DNA from: an uncultured bacterium
GTDB taxonomy: Bacteria; Pseudomonadota; Alphaproteobacteria; Rhodospirillales; Rhodospirillaceae
Assembly (NCBI GenBank): GCA_903888485.1
Contig: CAISTS010000015.1
Coordinates: 1 to 50,852, forward strand
DNA: 50,852 nucleotides
Direction of reading: 5' to 3'
Positions 40,991-50,852 of the stretch are shown piece by piece (position 1 is the first letter of the stretch; each line of letters begins with the position of its first letter). The translations under genes were made by a program, and so were the position numbers. The notes beneath the pieces are model-generated. The model made no database searches and was not told the DNA's origin. It was given only the letters and a program-made list of their open reading frames with translations.

Positions 40991-41509
40991 ATGGGCGGCT
41001 CACACGACCATCATCACCATCACGACGAGCCGCCGGGCGCGCGCGGTGAGCCCGTGGATTGGAAGTTGCATGGCGTGAAGGTGATTCCTGGCGATCAGTT
41101 GGATCCCAACACCGCGCAAACCCCGGGCATGAACCGCGCCGCCGCCATCAACGCGGCGCGCGTGGGCGCACAGAAGATCTGGGCCGGCACCGTGCACATC
41201 CATGCCAATGCCAAGACCGGCGCGCATCACCACGGGCATCTCGAAAGCGTCATCTATGTCGTGAGGGGCCGCGCGCGCATGCGCTGGGGCGAGAAGCTCG
41301 AGTTCACCGCCGAAGCCGGGCCCGGCGATTTCATCTTCGTGCCGCCTTACGTGCCGCACCAGGAGATCAACGCCTCCACCGACGAGACCCTGGAATGCGT
41401 GCTCGTGCGCAGCGACAACGAAGCCGTCGCCATCAACGTCGACATCGAACCGATTGAGAAGCCCGAGACGGTGCTATGGGTGGACCCGGTGCACCGTCTT
41501 CCCAAGTAG
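40991..41509 (+). CDS. Cupin protein with His-rich N-terminus
   Basis: This 172-residue protein begins GGSHDHHHHHDEPPG, a natural run of six or more histidines within the first dozen residues that could bind or store metal. One cupin domain follows with HIHANAKTGAHHHGHLESVIYVVRGRARMRWGE (motif 1, several His and Glu) and PGDFIFVPPYVPHQEIN (motif 2, His). The fold fits dioxygenases, isomerases or sensory cupins. The ATG at 40991 was chosen over a TTG at 40979. It is divergent from the amidohydrolase and converges with the Cys-cluster gene. Confidence 0.88.
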   Translation: MGGSHDHHHHHDEPPGARGEPVDWKLHGVKVIPGDQLDPNTAQTPGMNRAAAINAARVGAQKIWAGTVHIHANAKTGAHHHGHLESVIYVVRGRARMRWGEKLEFTAEAGPGDFIFVPPYVPHQEINASTDETLECVLVRSDNEAVAINVDIEPIEKPETVLWVDPVHRLPK

Positions 41510-41515
41510 GGGACC

Positions 41516-42307
41516 CTACAAAGTAGGCGCGACGTAAGCCGCCATCTGGCGGATGGCTTGCTCGAACTGCGGCGGCGGCGGCGCTTCGACCTTCACATCG
41601 GCGAAAACATCCTCGCCTTTCAGCCAGCGCGCTTCGGCGTTCTCTTGCGCGAAGATCGCAGCGAGCGCGGCGTTGAGCTCGTAGACTACGTCCCTGAGGC
41701 CGGCCAAGCGCAAAGCCACCAGCATCAACATGCGGCAGGCGTACAGCACCTGCACGGTGTCGCTGGGCATCGGGATGTCGGGCTTGCCGCCATGATTGAA
41801 GGTCGCGATGCAGGCGTCGAGGTTGGTCGATACAAAGCCGTGGCAGCCGAGCGGCCGGCCGGTGTAGATCGAGCACAGCTCCTCGTCGAGCATCGGGCAC
41901 ATGATGTTCGCGGTGAGTCGTTCATTGAGCGACAGCTTGCCGGTCCGCTCCGCCGCAGAGATGATCGCCGCGACCGTGGCGGGCTTCTTGCGCACCTGGC
42001 TGGCGACATAAAATGCCTCGGGCGCGGTGACGATGACCATCTGCGTGCAGCAGTGCGCGCAGCCTTTGCGGCAAGCGATCATCTTATTGGCTTGCGCCGG
42101 CACGCTGCGGTCGAACAGCGCGGTGACGTGATTGACAGCGTCCGCGCTGGGCGTCTTGGCTTGCGGTGAACGCAGGAGATGCACCATGTGGCGCGCGTGG
42201 GCCGCCATGGGCCGCGGGTCCTGGTTCATCACCAAGGGTTTGGGCAGGATCGCCGCGTCGTCGCGCTGCAGATTGCGCCGTTCCGGACGCGAGAGACGGT
42301 CACTCAC
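41516..42307 (-). CDS. Cysteine-cluster (YkgJ-like) protein
   Basis: This 263-residue protein has the central block ACRKGCAHCCTQMVIVTAPEA, followed by IMCPMLDEELCSIYTGRPLGCHGF. The C-x3-C-x2-CC...C...C...C set matches YkgJ-type zinc/iron chelating domains. Helical segments flank it; no enzyme activity is known. The start appears to be GTG at 42307. It lies only 2 nt after the MFS transporter gene and should share its transcript. Confidence 0.8.
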   Translation of the reverse strand: MSDRLSRPERRNLQRDDAAILPKPLVMNQDPRPMAAHARHMVHLLRSPQAKTPSADAVNHVTALFDRSVPAQANKMIACRKGCAHCCTQMVIVTAPEAFYVASQVRKKPATVAAIISAAERTGKLSLNERLTANIMCPMLDEELCSIYTGRPLGCHGFVSTNLDACIATFNHGGKPDIPMPSDTVQVLYACRMLMLVALRLAGLRDVVYELNAALAAIFAQENAEARWLKGEDVFADVKVEAPPPPQFEQAIRQMAAYVAPTL

Positions 42308-42309
42308 AG

Positions 42310-43659
42310 CTAGATGCGATCCAGCTCGCGGTCGTTGGCGCGCAAGAGCGGTGAGGAGATGAACCTCAAGATCAGCATGGCCGCGATGCAGAGCACGCCG
42401 ATGATGTAGAGCGCGGGCGTGGCGCTTCCCGTGGCGTCCTTGATGGTGCCGACCATGACAGGACTGACGATGCCGCCGACTTGGCCGAGCGTATTGATCA
42501 GCGCGATGCCGGCCGCGGCACCCGCGCCGTGCACCAGCTTAGGCGGCATGGCCCAGAAGGTCGGCATACCGCCGACCACACCGCCGCCGATGACAGCCAG
42601 CGCGACAACCAGAATGACGACGTTATTGGCGAAGAAGCCGGCGGCGAGGAAGCCAATGCCGGCCGCCGTGAGGCAGAACATCGAATAGAGACGACGTTCG
42701 CCGGTGGCATCGGCGCGCCGGCCAATTAGGATCATGGTGATCGCGCCGACGACATAGGGCGTCGCCGTCAAGAAACCAACGACGAGGTCGCTGCCGCTGC
42801 CTGCGGTTTTGATCAGATCGGGCGCCCAGAAGTTGAGGCCGTAAGACGCGATTTGGATGAAGAAGTAGACCAGCGCGAGGGGAAGGAAGCCCTGCGTCTT
42901 GAGGGCGCCCAGCAATGACTTGCCTTTGTCGCCTTGCGGCGTTCTGTCGTTGAGCGCGATGAGTTGGCGCTTTTCTTCCGCCGTCAGCCACTTCGCGTCC
43001 TCGACCTTGTTGTCGAGGAACTTGAGCACCAAGAGGCCGAGGAACACGCAGGGAATACCGCCGAAGAGGAACATCCAGTGCCAACCGGCCTGGCCGCCGA
43101 CGCCGTCCATGTAGGTCAGGATCGTGCCGGCGATGGGACCGCCAAGTCCGCCGGAGAAGGCTTGGGCGAGGAACAGGTATGACGTGGCGCGTCCGCGATA
43201 GGACGTCGGGAACCACGTGCTCATGTAATAGATGATGCCGGGCGAAAAGCCGGCTTCGAAGGCGCCGATGAGAAAGCGGAGCGCATAGAACTGCCACTCG
43301 GTGGTGACGAACAGCATCGCCGCGGTGGCGATGCCCCAGCTGATCATGATGCGCGCGATCCATTGGCGCGTGCCGACGCGGAACAGGATCATGTTGCTCG
43401 GCACTTCGAAGAGCACATAACCGACAGTAAATAGCGAGGCGCCGATGCCGTAGGCCGTGTTGCTGATGCCGAGATCGACGGTCAGCGCGGCTTTGGCGAA
43501 ACCGATGTTGATGCGGTCGAAGAACGCAAAGGTGTAGCAGATCATGATCAGCGGCATCAGCCGCCAGACCGCCTTGCGCACTACCGGTTGGTCGTCGGCA
43601 AGGCGGCGCGCCTGCGCAGATGCGGAAATCGTCGTATCGACCAAGGCTGCTCTCCCCAT
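42310..43659 (-). CDS. MFS transporter, anion:cation symporter type
   Basis: This 449-residue major facilitator has twelve hydrophobic helices. MICYTFAFFDRINIGFAKAAL in helix 1, GYVLFEVPSNMILFRVGTRQWIARIMISWG in helices 2-3 and FEAGFSPGIIYYMSTWFP are hallmarks of the anion:cation symporter (ACS) family, which takes up organic acids such as tartrate, phthalate or glucarate. A long cytoplasmic loop (DNKVEDAKWLTAEEKRQLIAL) follows helix 6. The substrate is unknown, but the neighbouring CoA-transferase and oxidoreductase genes point to uptake of a catabolic substrate. Confidence 0.9.
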   Translation of the reverse strand: MGRAALVDTTISASAQARRLADDQPVVRKAVWRLMPLIMICYTFAFFDRINIGFAKAALTVDLGISNTAYGIGASLFTVGYVLFEVPSNMILFRVGTRQWIARIMISWGIATAAMLFVTTEWQFYALRFLIGAFEAGFSPGIIYYMSTWFPTSYRGRATSYLFLAQAFSGGLGGPIAGTILTYMDGVGGQAGWHWMFLFGGIPCVFLGLLVLKFLDNKVEDAKWLTAEEKRQLIALNDRTPQGDKGKSLLGALKTQGFLPLALVYFFIQIASYGLNFWAPDLIKTAGSGSDLVVGFLTATPYVVGAITMILIGRRADATGERRLYSMFCLTAAGIGFLAAGFFANNVVILVVALAVIGGGVVGGMPTFWAMPPKLVHGAGAAAGIALINTLGQVGGIVSPVMVGTIKDATGSATPALYIIGVLCIAAMLILRFISSPLLRANDRELDRI

Positions 43660-43781
43660 TCTTGCATGGCCCGCCTCAAGGCGCGTCCCAGGCCTGCCCC
43701 CGCACGAGACAGCGGGACGCTCGATCGGTCAAGCCTAAAGCTCTGTGTTACAGCGGAATCGGGACACGCGCCGCGCGCGTC

Positions 43782-44975
43782 CTAGCGGATCGCGCCGCTG
43801 GCTTTAAGACCCTCGATCTCAGCCGCGCTGTAGCCGAGGTCGGCCAGGACTTCGGAGCTGTGCTGCCCCAGCGCGGGCCCGGTCCACCTGATCTCGCCGG
43901 GAGTCTCGGACAGCTTGGGCACGATGCCGGGCACCTTGATCTTCTCGCCCGTCGGCAACGACATTTCCTGAATCATGCCGCGCGCCTGGAAGTGCGGATC
44001 GGCGACGATATCGGCCACGGAGTACAAACGCCCCGCCGGCACCTCAGCGGCTTCGAGCGCGGCCACCACATCATCGGTTGAACGCTGCACCGCCCACCCC
44101 GCGATGGCGGCGTCGATCTCGGCGTTGCGTTTGACGCGGCCCGGATTGCTGCGCAAATCCGGATCATCGGCGAGATCGGGCCGGCCGATGGCGTGCATGA
44201 GGCGCTTGAAGATCGGATCGGAGTTGCCGGCAATGACGACGTAACCGCCGTCGTTCGCGGGATACGTATTGGACGGACTGATGCCCGGCAGCGCCCCACC
44301 GGTGCGCTCACGCACGGTGCCGAAGAGATCGTATTCGGGCACCATGCTCTCCATCATGTTGAAGACGCTCTCAACCAGCGAGACATCGACCACCTGGCCG
44401 CCGCCCTGCCCGGTCTTGACGCGCATCAGCGCCATGAGCGCGCCGATGACACCGTGCAGAGACGCAAGCGAATCACCGATGGATACGCCCACGCGCGGCG
44501 GCGCGCGCCCGGGCTCGCCGGTGATGTAGCGCAGGCCGCCCATGGCCTCGCCGATGGCGCCGAAACCGGGACGGTTGCGGTAGGGTCCGGTTTGGCCGTA
44601 GCCCGAGATGCGCACCATCACCAGGTTGGGGTTCAGCGCGTGCAGCGTTTCCCAACCAAGGCCGAGCTTTTCCAGCGTGCCGGGGCGGAAGTTCTCGATG
44701 ACCACATCGGCGGCGGCGGCGAGGCGTTTGACGACCTCGATGCCCTCCGGCGCTTTCATATCGATGGCGATCGACTTCTTGTTGCGCGCCTGGAGATACC
44801 ACCAGACCGATGTGCCCTTGTGCACGGAGCGCCAGGACCGCAAGGGGTCGCCGTCCCCGGGCGATTCGACCTTGATGACTTCGGCGCCGAACTCGCCAAA
44901 CAAACGCGCGGCGAAGGGCGCGGCGATGAGCGAACCCATTTCAAGGACACGAATACCGGTAAGTGGTCCGCTCAT
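43782..44975 (-). CDS. Family III CoA-transferase (CaiB/BaiF)
   Basis: This 397-residue enzyme moves CoA between carboxylic acids. It has GIRVLEMGSLIAAPFAARLFGEFGAEVIKVESPGDGDPLR, VWWYLQARNKKSIAIDMKAPEG, DVVIENFRPGTLEKLGLGWETL and ISGYGQTGPYRNRPGFGAIGEAMGG. The catalytic Asp of family III should lie near residue 165-170 (GVSIGDSLASLHG segment). The ATG at 44975 starts the domain; an earlier ATG adds a non-conserved tail. It fits with the MFS transporter and the thiolase at 48494 in organic acid breakdown, although they are separate transcripts. Confidence 0.92.
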   Translation of the reverse strand: MSGPLTGIRVLEMGSLIAAPFAARLFGEFGAEVIKVESPGDGDPLRSWRSVHKGTSVWWYLQARNKKSIAIDMKAPEGIEVVKRLAAAADVVIENFRPGTLEKLGLGWETLHALNPNLVMVRISGYGQTGPYRNRPGFGAIGEAMGGLRYITGEPGRAPPRVGVSIGDSLASLHGVIGALMALMRVKTGQGGGQVVDVSLVESVFNMMESMVPEYDLFGTVRERTGGALPGISPSNTYPANDGGYVVIAGNSDPIFKRLMHAIGRPDLADDPDLRSNPGRVKRNAEIDAAIAGWAVQRSTDDVVAALEAAEVPAGRLYSVADIVADPHFQARGMIQEMSLPTGEKIKVPGIVPKLSETPGEIRWTGPALGQHSSEVLADLGYSAAEIEGLKASGAIR

Positions 44976-45126
44976 AAGCTTTCCCGTCTCCACATTTCCG
45001 CTTCTTTGGCGCCTCTTTGGCGGCATAAAAATCCGGCATAGTCTAAGAGACTTAGTGCCGTCCCTCCAGGACTACCCATCGGCCGTAAGTTCCGCTAAAC
45101 CAGCGCTCTATACTTCGGGCTGACAC

Positions 45127-45870
45127 ATGAGATTCCGCTGCCTTTCCTGGGTTATCGCCGTGGTGGTGCTGGCGTTCGCGCCGCCCGCCGCTTTGCGCGC
45201 GGCTGTGCCGACGGCGGTCGATCTTGCGCTTGTGCTGGCGGTCGATGCCTCCATGAGCGTCGACGAGAACGAGGCGGGCACGCAGCGCGCCGGCTACATC
45301 AAGGCGCTACGCGATCCTAGGATCGGCCGCGCCATCCGCGGCGGCCCCATCGGACGTATCGCCGTCACGTACATGGAATGGTCGAGCCCTTACCATCAGA
45401 CCGTGATCATCCCCTGGCGCATCCTGAAGGATGAGGCCGAGGCCACGAAGATGGTCGATGACCTGGACGCGCTGAAGTACACGCCGGGCAGCACAACATC
45501 CATCAGCGGCGGCATCGATTTCGCCGTGAAGCTTTTCAAGTCGAACGAGTTTGAACCGTCGCGAAAAGTCATCGACGTCTCGGGCGACGGCTACAGCGAT
45601 TTTGGCCGCTCCATCACGGAGGCGCGCGATGAAGCCGTGGCTGCGGGCGTCACGATCAATGGACTTGCCATGATGACGCCGCGCCCCGCCTGGCGTCAGC
45701 CCACGCCGGCCGACCTCGATACGTATTACCGCGACAACGTTATCGGCGGGCCCGGCTCGTTCTACATCGCCATCAAGAACATTGACGATTTCGCCAAGGC
45801 CGTGCTGCAGAAGTTGGTGCTGGAGATCTCCAGCCTTACGCCCGACGATCCGCGTTCCAAATCGCTTTAA
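45127..45870 (+). CDS. DUF1194 protein, secreted VWA-like
   Basis: This 247-residue protein has a signal peptide (ending near ALRAA), then DLALVLAVDASMSVDENEAGTQRAGYIKALRD. The DxSxS motif in DASMSVD is a metal-ion-dependent adhesion site as in von Willebrand A domains. TSISGGIDFA and VIDVSGDGYSDFG supply the other MIDAS elements. It is a periplasmic binding or adhesion protein of unknown partner. It converges, with a 4-nt tail overlap, on the small CxxCH protein gene. Confidence 0.88.
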   Translation: MRFRCLSWVIAVVVLAFAPPAALRAAVPTAVDLALVLAVDASMSVDENEAGTQRAGYIKALRDPRIGRAIRGGPIGRIAVTYMEWSSPYHQTVIIPWRILKDEAEATKMVDDLDALKYTPGSTTSISGGIDFAVKLFKSNEFEPSRKVIDVSGDGYSDFGRSITEARDEAVAAGVTINGLAMMTPRPAWRQPTPADLDTYYRDNVIGGPGSFYIAIKNIDDFAKAVLQKLVLEISSLTPDDPRSKSL

Positions 45871-46373
45871 GTTGGTGGCGCGGTCAGCGTCTGGATGATG
45901 CGCTGGTTGTTCATGTGCCCCATCTTCTCAGCGTCGTGACACGACATGCAGGCGGTCCGCGCCGCCGTGAACGCTGCCCACGCTTGCTTGCGGTCCTTGG
46001 ACTCGAAGCCCTTCTTTACCTGCTCGTAGACGCCGCTGTTGATGAAGATCGCCTCGGCGTTGGCGCGACGCGCCGGACGCTTGAGGAAACCGTTCTCGAT
46101 GGTGGTGCGGATCTTCTCCCAGTGGTAGACCGCCGCCTCGAAGTTGTTACGCGTCAGCGCATCGTGCACGCTCTCCCAGCGGTAGCCGACTTCCCACATG
46201 GGCTGATCGAAGCCGCGCAGGTAGCGCTGCAGCAATTTGAATCGTTCAACGTCGTTGGGTGCCTCGAGCAGCCAATCGTTGGACGGGGGCTTAGGCGTGG
46301 CTTGCGCGACGACGTAGCCGGCGCTGAACATGACGGCAGCCACAGCGACCATGGCGACAGATGTATGTTTCAT
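45867..46373 (-). CDS. Secreted cytochrome c'-like protein with C-terminal CxxCH
   Basis: This 168-residue protein has a signal peptide (MKHTSVAMVAVAAVMFSAGYVVA) and a helical body: WEVGYRWESVHDALTRNNFEAAVYHWEKIRTTIENG, AIFINSGVYEQVKKGFESKDRKQAWAAFTAARTACMSCHDAEKMG. The CMSCH motif near the C-terminus would bind haem c. The four-helix layout with a late CxxCH resembles cytochrome c' or related haem sensor folds, but the identity is not certain. It faces the DUF1194 gene and may share a periplasmic role. Confidence 0.75.
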   Translation of the reverse strand: MKHTSVAMVAVAAVMFSAGYVVAQATPKPPSNDWLLEAPNDVERFKLLQRYLRGFDQPMWEVGYRWESVHDALTRNNFEAAVYHWEKIRTTIENGFLKRPARRANAEAIFINSGVYEQVKKGFESKDRKQAWAAFTAARTACMSCHDAEKMGHMNNQRIIQTLTAPPT

Positions 46374-46478
46374 TAAAGACCTCTCCCTTCAGGTTAGCTT
46401 CAGTCACGATAGGAGGGCGTGCCCGGCCCCGCAAGCACGGGCAAGCATCGGCAATAAAATGATAATCCGGAATTAATC

Positions 46479-46931
46479 ATGCAGATCCTGGTCGATGCCG
46501 ATGCCTGTCCAGTCAAAGATGAGGTTTTGCGGGTGGCCGAACGCCACCAGTTGCCGGTCGTCATGGTCAGCAACAGCTGGATGCGCGCGTCCGATCACCC
46601 GCTCGTCCAGCGCCTCGTTGCGGGCACGCACCCCGACGCGGCCGATGATCTCATCGCCGAGAAGGCCGGGCCCCGCGATGTCGTCATCACCGCCGATATT
46701 CCGCTCGCCGCGCGCGTCATCGCCAAGGGCGCACTCGTGCTGCGTCCGAACGGCCAACCGCTCGACGAGAACGCCATCGGCATGACGCTCGCGATGCGCA
46801 ATCTGCACACGCACCTGCGCGATACCGGCGAGATCACAGGCGGACCATCCGCGTTCAGAAAGCAGGATCGTTCCCGCTTCCTCAGCGTGCTCGAAACCAT
46901 GATTCAGGGCATAAAACGTCAGAAGCCTTGA
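46479..46931 (+). CDS. YaiI/YqxD family protein (DUF188)
   Basis: This 150-residue protein matches DUF188: MQILVDADACPVKDEVLRVAERHQLPVVMVSN, DDLIAEKAGPRDVVITADIPLAARVIAKGALVLRPNG and GGPSAFRKQDRSRFL. The family has a PIN-like fold with conserved Asp residues (DADACP, TADIPLA), which suggests RNA or DNA processing, but no activity is proven. The promoter of the RNA helicase overlaps its 3' end. Confidence 0.92.
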   Translation: MQILVDADACPVKDEVLRVAERHQLPVVMVSNSWMRASDHPLVQRLVAGTHPDAADDLIAEKAGPRDVVITADIPLAARVIAKGALVLRPNGQPLDENAIGMTLAMRNLHTHLRDTGEITGGPSAFRKQDRSRFLSVLETMIQGIKRQKP

Positions 46932-46956
46932 CTTATCCACAGTAAGGGCCTATATC
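46928..46956 (+). promoter_or_regulatory. Sigma-70-type promoter and long leader of the RNA helicase gene
   Basis: TTGACT, 17 nt, TATATC gives a well-spaced promoter whose -35 box overlaps the end of the DUF188 gene. A start near 46963 would leave a leader of about 200 nt before the helicase ATG at 47166. No ORF fills it. Long leaders are typical of cold-induced RNA helicases, so a folding-based thermo- or auto-regulation is possible. Confidence 0.6.
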
Positions 46957-47165
46957 CCGCCCGACCGCATCATGCGGCAACGTCTCGCGATACGCGCGCA
47001 GGTGTTAGTTCGGCGAAAATCGCCCAACTTCGACACCGTCCCTCGAGAAGTTTAATTCTCCCTCCCGTCGGTTGCGTGCCCTCCGGGTTTCCGCAGACCA
47101 GTTTTGTGCCGGCCCCTTGGGCTTGGCCGACGTGCGTGTGCGGTCTTTAGAAAGAACAACAATAA

Positions 47166-48497
47166 ATGACTACGTTTTCCGACCTCGGCCTCATCGAGCC
47201 GCTGTTGCGTGCCCTGACGGCCGAAGGTTACGCCGTTCCTACCCCGATCCAGACACAGGCGATCCCGAAGCTGCTGGAAGGCCGTGACATGCTGGGCATC
47301 GCCCAGACCGGCACCGGCAAGACCGCTGCCTTCGCACTGCCGTTGCTGCAGCGCCTCGATGCGAATCGCGTCAAAGCCCAGCCGCGCCAACCGCGCGCGC
47401 TGATCCTGACGCCGACGCGCGAACTCGCCCTGCAGATCGCCGAAGGCTTCAAGAGCTATGGACGCCACCTCGGCTTCAAGCACACCGTCGTTTTCGGCGG
47501 CGTCGGCCAAGGCCAGCAGGTCGCGGCGATGAATGCCGGCGTCGATATCCTAGTGGCAACCCCCGGTCGGCTCCTCGACCTGATGGAGCAGCGCCACATC
47601 AACCTCTCGAAGATCGAGTTCCTGGTGCTGGACGAAGCCGACCGTATGTTGGACATGGGCTTCATCCGCGACGTCAAACGGATCGTCGCCACGGTACCGG
47701 CGCAGCGCCAGACGCTGCTGTTCTCGGCGACCATGCCGTCCGACGTGATGAGCCTTGCCTCGGGAATTCTGCGCGACTACGTGCGCATTGAAGTGACGCC
47801 GCCGGCGACGACGGTGGAACGCATCGAACAGCGCGTGATGTTCGTCACGCGCGAAGACAAGAAGAAGCTGCTCTCGGCGATCCTCACCGACAAGGCGGTC
47901 TCCCGCGTACTCGTGTTCACACGCACCAAACACGTCGCCAACCGCGTCGCCGAGCAACTGATCAAGTCGGGCGTCAACGCCGACGCCATCCACGGCAACA
48001 AATCGCAGAATGCGCGCCAGCGCACCCTCGCGGCCTTCAAGTCGGGCAAAGTGCGCGTGCTGGTGGCCACCGACATCGCCGCCCGCGGCATCGACGTTGA
48101 CGGCATCACGCACGTCATCAATTACGAGATGCCCGCCGATCCCGATAGCTACGTGCACCGCATCGGCCGCACCGCGCGCGCCGGTTCGTCGGGCGCAGCG
48201 ATCTCCTTCTGCGACGCCGAGGAAGTCGGAGATCTGCGCGCCATCGAACGCACGACACGCCAGCAGATCACCGTCGACACTTCGCACGGCTTCCATGCCG
48301 CCCATGTCGCCACCCGTAGCGAACGCCAGGGCGGCCGCCCGCAAGGCCAACGGCCCCAGGGCCAGCGCGCTCACGGCAAGCCGAGCAGCGGCAAGCCGCA
48401 AGGCCAGCGTGGACCGCGGCGTGACGGTGGACGTGACGGACGCGACAATCGCGACGGCCGCGGCGAAAAGCCGTGGGATAACCGCTCCGCCGCTTAG
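47166..48497 (+). CDS. rhlE: RhlE-type DEAD-box RNA helicase
   Basis: This 443-residue ATP-dependent RNA helicase has the Q motif TPIQTQAIP, Walker [21 protein letters not shown] in [36 protein letters not shown] and the arginine finger HRIGRTAR. The C-terminal 75 residues are a basic, low-complexity tail rich in R, G, Q and D that would bind RNA. The RhlE subgroup acts in ribosome maturation and RNA turnover at low temperature. The leader upstream may control it. It converges with the thiolase gene (4-nt overlap at the ends). Confidence 0.92.
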   Translation: MTTFSDLGLIEPLLRALTAEGYAVPTPIQTQAIPKLLEGRDMLGIAQTGTGKTAAFALPLLQRLDANRVKAQPRQPRALILTPTRELALQIAEGFKSYGRHLGFKHTVVFGGVGQGQQVAAMNAGVDILVATPGRLLDLMEQRHINLSKIEFLVLDEADRMLDMGFIRDVKRIVATVPAQRQTLLFSATMPSDVMSLASGILRDYVRIEVTPPATTVERIEQRVMFVTREDKKKLLSAILTDKAVSRVLVFTRTKHVANRVAEQLIKSGVNADAIHGNKSQNARQRTLAAFKSGKVRVLVATDIAARGIDVDGITHVINYEMPADPDSYVHRIGRTARAGSSGAAISFCDAEEVGDLRAIERTTRQQITVDTSHGFHAAHVATRSERQGGRPQGQRPQGQRAHGKPSSGKPQGQRGPRRDGGRDGRDNRDGRGEKPWDNRSAA

Positions 48498-49765
48498 TTA
48501 GATAATAGGCAAACCGCGCCCAGCCCGCCGTCGGTGCAGATCGACACCACGGCGCGGCTGCCGGTCGACTTGGCCGCCAGTTCCTTTACCGCCTGACTGA
48601 GAATGCGCGCGCCGGTCGCTCCAAAGGGGTGACCTAGCGCGACGCTGCCGCCGTTGGGGTTGTAGCGATCCCACGGAAATTTGCCGAACGTTGCCGCGAC
48701 TCCCACGCGCTCGCGCAGAAAGGCCTCATCCTGCAGGGCTGTTACGTGGACGAGAGCCTGCGCCGTGAAGGCTTCGTGAATTTCCCAAAGCGCAATGTCG
48801 TCGTAGCGCAGTTTGTGACGCGCGAGCAGGCGCGGGATCGCGAAGGCCGGCGCCATCAGCAACCCATCCTTCAGAATATCCACCCCCACCATTTCCCAAT
48901 CGACGAGGCGCACGCGCGGCGTTGCCGCCGGGAGGCGCTGCAACCCCGTTTCGTCGCCGAGCCAGATACCCGCGGCGCCATCGGTGAGGGGCGATGAGTT
49001 GCCGGCCGTGAGCGTGCCGGCGTCGCTGGGGTCGAAGGACGGCTTCAGCTTGGCCAATTTCGCCAGCGACGTGTCGGCGCGCGGGATGGTGTCCTTGTCG
49101 ACGCCGTCGACCGCGATCACCAAGTCGCTGAAAAAGCCGTTCATCCACGCAGCGACCGCGCGCTGGTGACCGGTGAGCGCGAGTTCGTCCTGGGCCTGGC
49201 GTGATATTTTCCAGGTCTTGGCCATGATCTCGGTGCCCTCGCCCATGGAGAGCCCCGTGGTGCGGTTGGTGATGCTGGGAATATGCAGGCGCACATCCTT
49301 CAGCGGCAGCGCGGCCAGCATCTCGGCGCGCTGACCGACCGCGCGCGCCTGGAAGAATTTGCGCAGCCAGGTTGAGAGCTTCTGATTGAGCCCAATCTGG
49401 ATGCCGCTCATGCTTTCGACGCCCCCGACCAGCGCAAGGGAACCTGGCGCCTTGGCGACGGTTTCGGCGGCGGAGAACACGCCCACCATGCTGGTGGCGC
49501 AGGCCATGATGGCCGTCATGGCGGGGATATAGGGGCTGAGCCCGGCGTCGAGCGCAATCTCGCGGGCGATATTGCTCCAGTGCAAATTGGGCGCGACCGT
49601 GCCCCAGACAATCAGGTCCGGCTGGTCGCCGGCCTTGAGTTTGGCGGCCATGGCTTGAACCACCGGGACTGAGAGCGAGATGGCGTCGCGTTTCGCGAGG
49701 CCGCCATCGACCTTGGCGAAGGGCGTACGAAGACCCGCGGCGAGCCAGAGCGGTTTGAATGTCAT
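48494..49765 (-). CDS. Acetyl-CoA acyltransferase (thiolase)
   Basis: This 423-residue thiolase has nucleophile Cys89 in MACATSM, preceded by [20 protein letters not shown]. The second half has [17 protein letters not shown] and [13 protein letters not shown], and then [18 protein letters not shown] carries the catalytic His and [14 protein letters not shown] the second Cys. It resembles FadI/FadA-type beta-ketothiolases of fatty acid or aromatic acid breakdown. It is divergent from thiC. Confidence 0.9.
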   Translation of the reverse strand: MTFKPLWLAAGLRTPFAKVDGGLAKRDAISLSVPVVQAMAAKLKAGDQPDLIVWGTVAPNLHWSNIAREIALDAGLSPYIPAMTAIMACATSMVGVFSAAETVAKAPGSLALVGGVESMSGIQIGLNQKLSTWLRKFFQARAVGQRAEMLAALPLKDVRLHIPSITNRTTGLSMGEGTEIMAKTWKISRQAQDELALTGHQRAVAAWMNGFFSDLVIAVDGVDKDTIPRADTSLAKLAKLKPSFDPSDAGTLTAGNSSPLTDGAAGIWLGDETGLQRLPAATPRVRLVDWEMVGVDILKDGLLMAPAFAIPRLLARHKLRYDDIALWEIHEAFTAQALVHVTALQDEAFLRERVGVAATFGKFPWDRYNPNGGSVALGHPFGATGARILSQAVKELAAKSTGSRAVVSICTDGGLGAVCLLSN

Positions 49766-49804
49766 GATGTGAAACTCCTCAACGTTGCCCGCAGTATAGC
49801 GGAG

Positions 49805-49833
49805 TTGACCCCATCTGCCGCGAGGCCGATACT
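49805..49833 (+). promoter_or_regulatory. Sigma-70-type promoter of thiC
   Basis: TTGACC, 17 nt, GATACT. A transcript starting about 7 nt after the -10 box would begin at about 49840, directly at the first stem of the TPP riboswitch, which supports the assignment. Confidence 0.65.
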
Positions 49834-49840
49834 CGGCTTC

Positions 49841-50852
<1,012 letters not shown>

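Noticed and set aside
47550..48401. Minus-strand frame inside the RNA helicase gene
   Set aside because: Shadow frame; all helicase motifs are on the plus strand.

Overview
The window reads as about 51 kb of a GC-rich, gene-dense Gram-negative chromosome, most likely an alphaproteobacterium. The grounds are the FNR/FixK-type boxes, the MHYT histidine kinase with several response regulators, the isoquinoline-1-oxidoreductase-like IorAB pair, a DUF1501/DUF1800 pair, and thiC behind a TPP riboswitch. The genus is not resolved. I see no rRNA, tRNA, CRISPR array, phage or insertion sequence.

Layout. (1) 0-7 kb: a membrane/redox block holding a CxxC membrane protein, a DUF2892 protein, an alpha/beta hydrolase, a three-gene operon of two cytochromes b561 and a VIT1/CCC1-type metal transporter, a DUF302 protein and an APC permease. 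Three exact FNR/FixK boxes (TTGA-N6-TCAA) and one near match lie upstream of four of its transcription units, so it looks like a small oxygen-responsive regulon. (2) 7.4-12.9 kb: a signalling block with an MHYT-PAS histidine kinase, a LuxR-type regulator overlapping a lone receiver, a receiver-HDOD protein, and a receiver with a degenerate HD domain that is frameshifted in a G-rich run. (3) 13-17.3 kb: a cupin, a MotA-like remnant, a secreted protein whose mature N-terminus is a histidine as in LPMOs, an ArsR-SRPBCC operon with a 24-nt palindromic operator on the arsR start codon, and a degenerate receiver-EAL protein. (4) 17.7-21.1 kb: a flippase, a GSCFA protein and a probable SGNH-type protein, suggesting surface-glycan work. 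(5) 21-24 kb: DUF2200, a methyltransferase, and overlapping RsmC-like and RsuA-like 16S rRNA modification genes.

(6) 24-33.7 kb is unusual: intact housekeeping genes (solute-binding protein, SRPBCC, DUF1801, SYLF, two small-domain proteins, an S1C protease, a YdjM-like hydrolase, MOSC, DUF486) alternate with broken genes. Recognisable remnants are an MBL-fold hydrolase, a divergent ohr/ohrR pair, a MAPEG protein, a DUF47-Pit chimera, a PQQ-dependent alcohol dehydrogenase with a haem c domain, a VOC protein and one unidentified reading frame. Most show small internal deletions, single-base shifts or nonsense codons. (7) 33.6-45 kb: DUF1501-DUF1800, iorB-iorA with a terminator, a secreted amidohydrolase, a His-rich cupin, a Cys-cluster protein, an MFS anion symporter and a family III CoA-transferase, which together look catabolic. 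(8) 45-50.9 kb: a DUF1194 protein, a small CxxCH protein, YaiI/DUF188, a RhlE-type RNA helicase with a long leader, a thiolase, and a promoter, TPP riboswitch and SD-masking hairpin in front of thiC, which runs off the window.

All identifications are by reading motifs and family resemblance; no database search was run.
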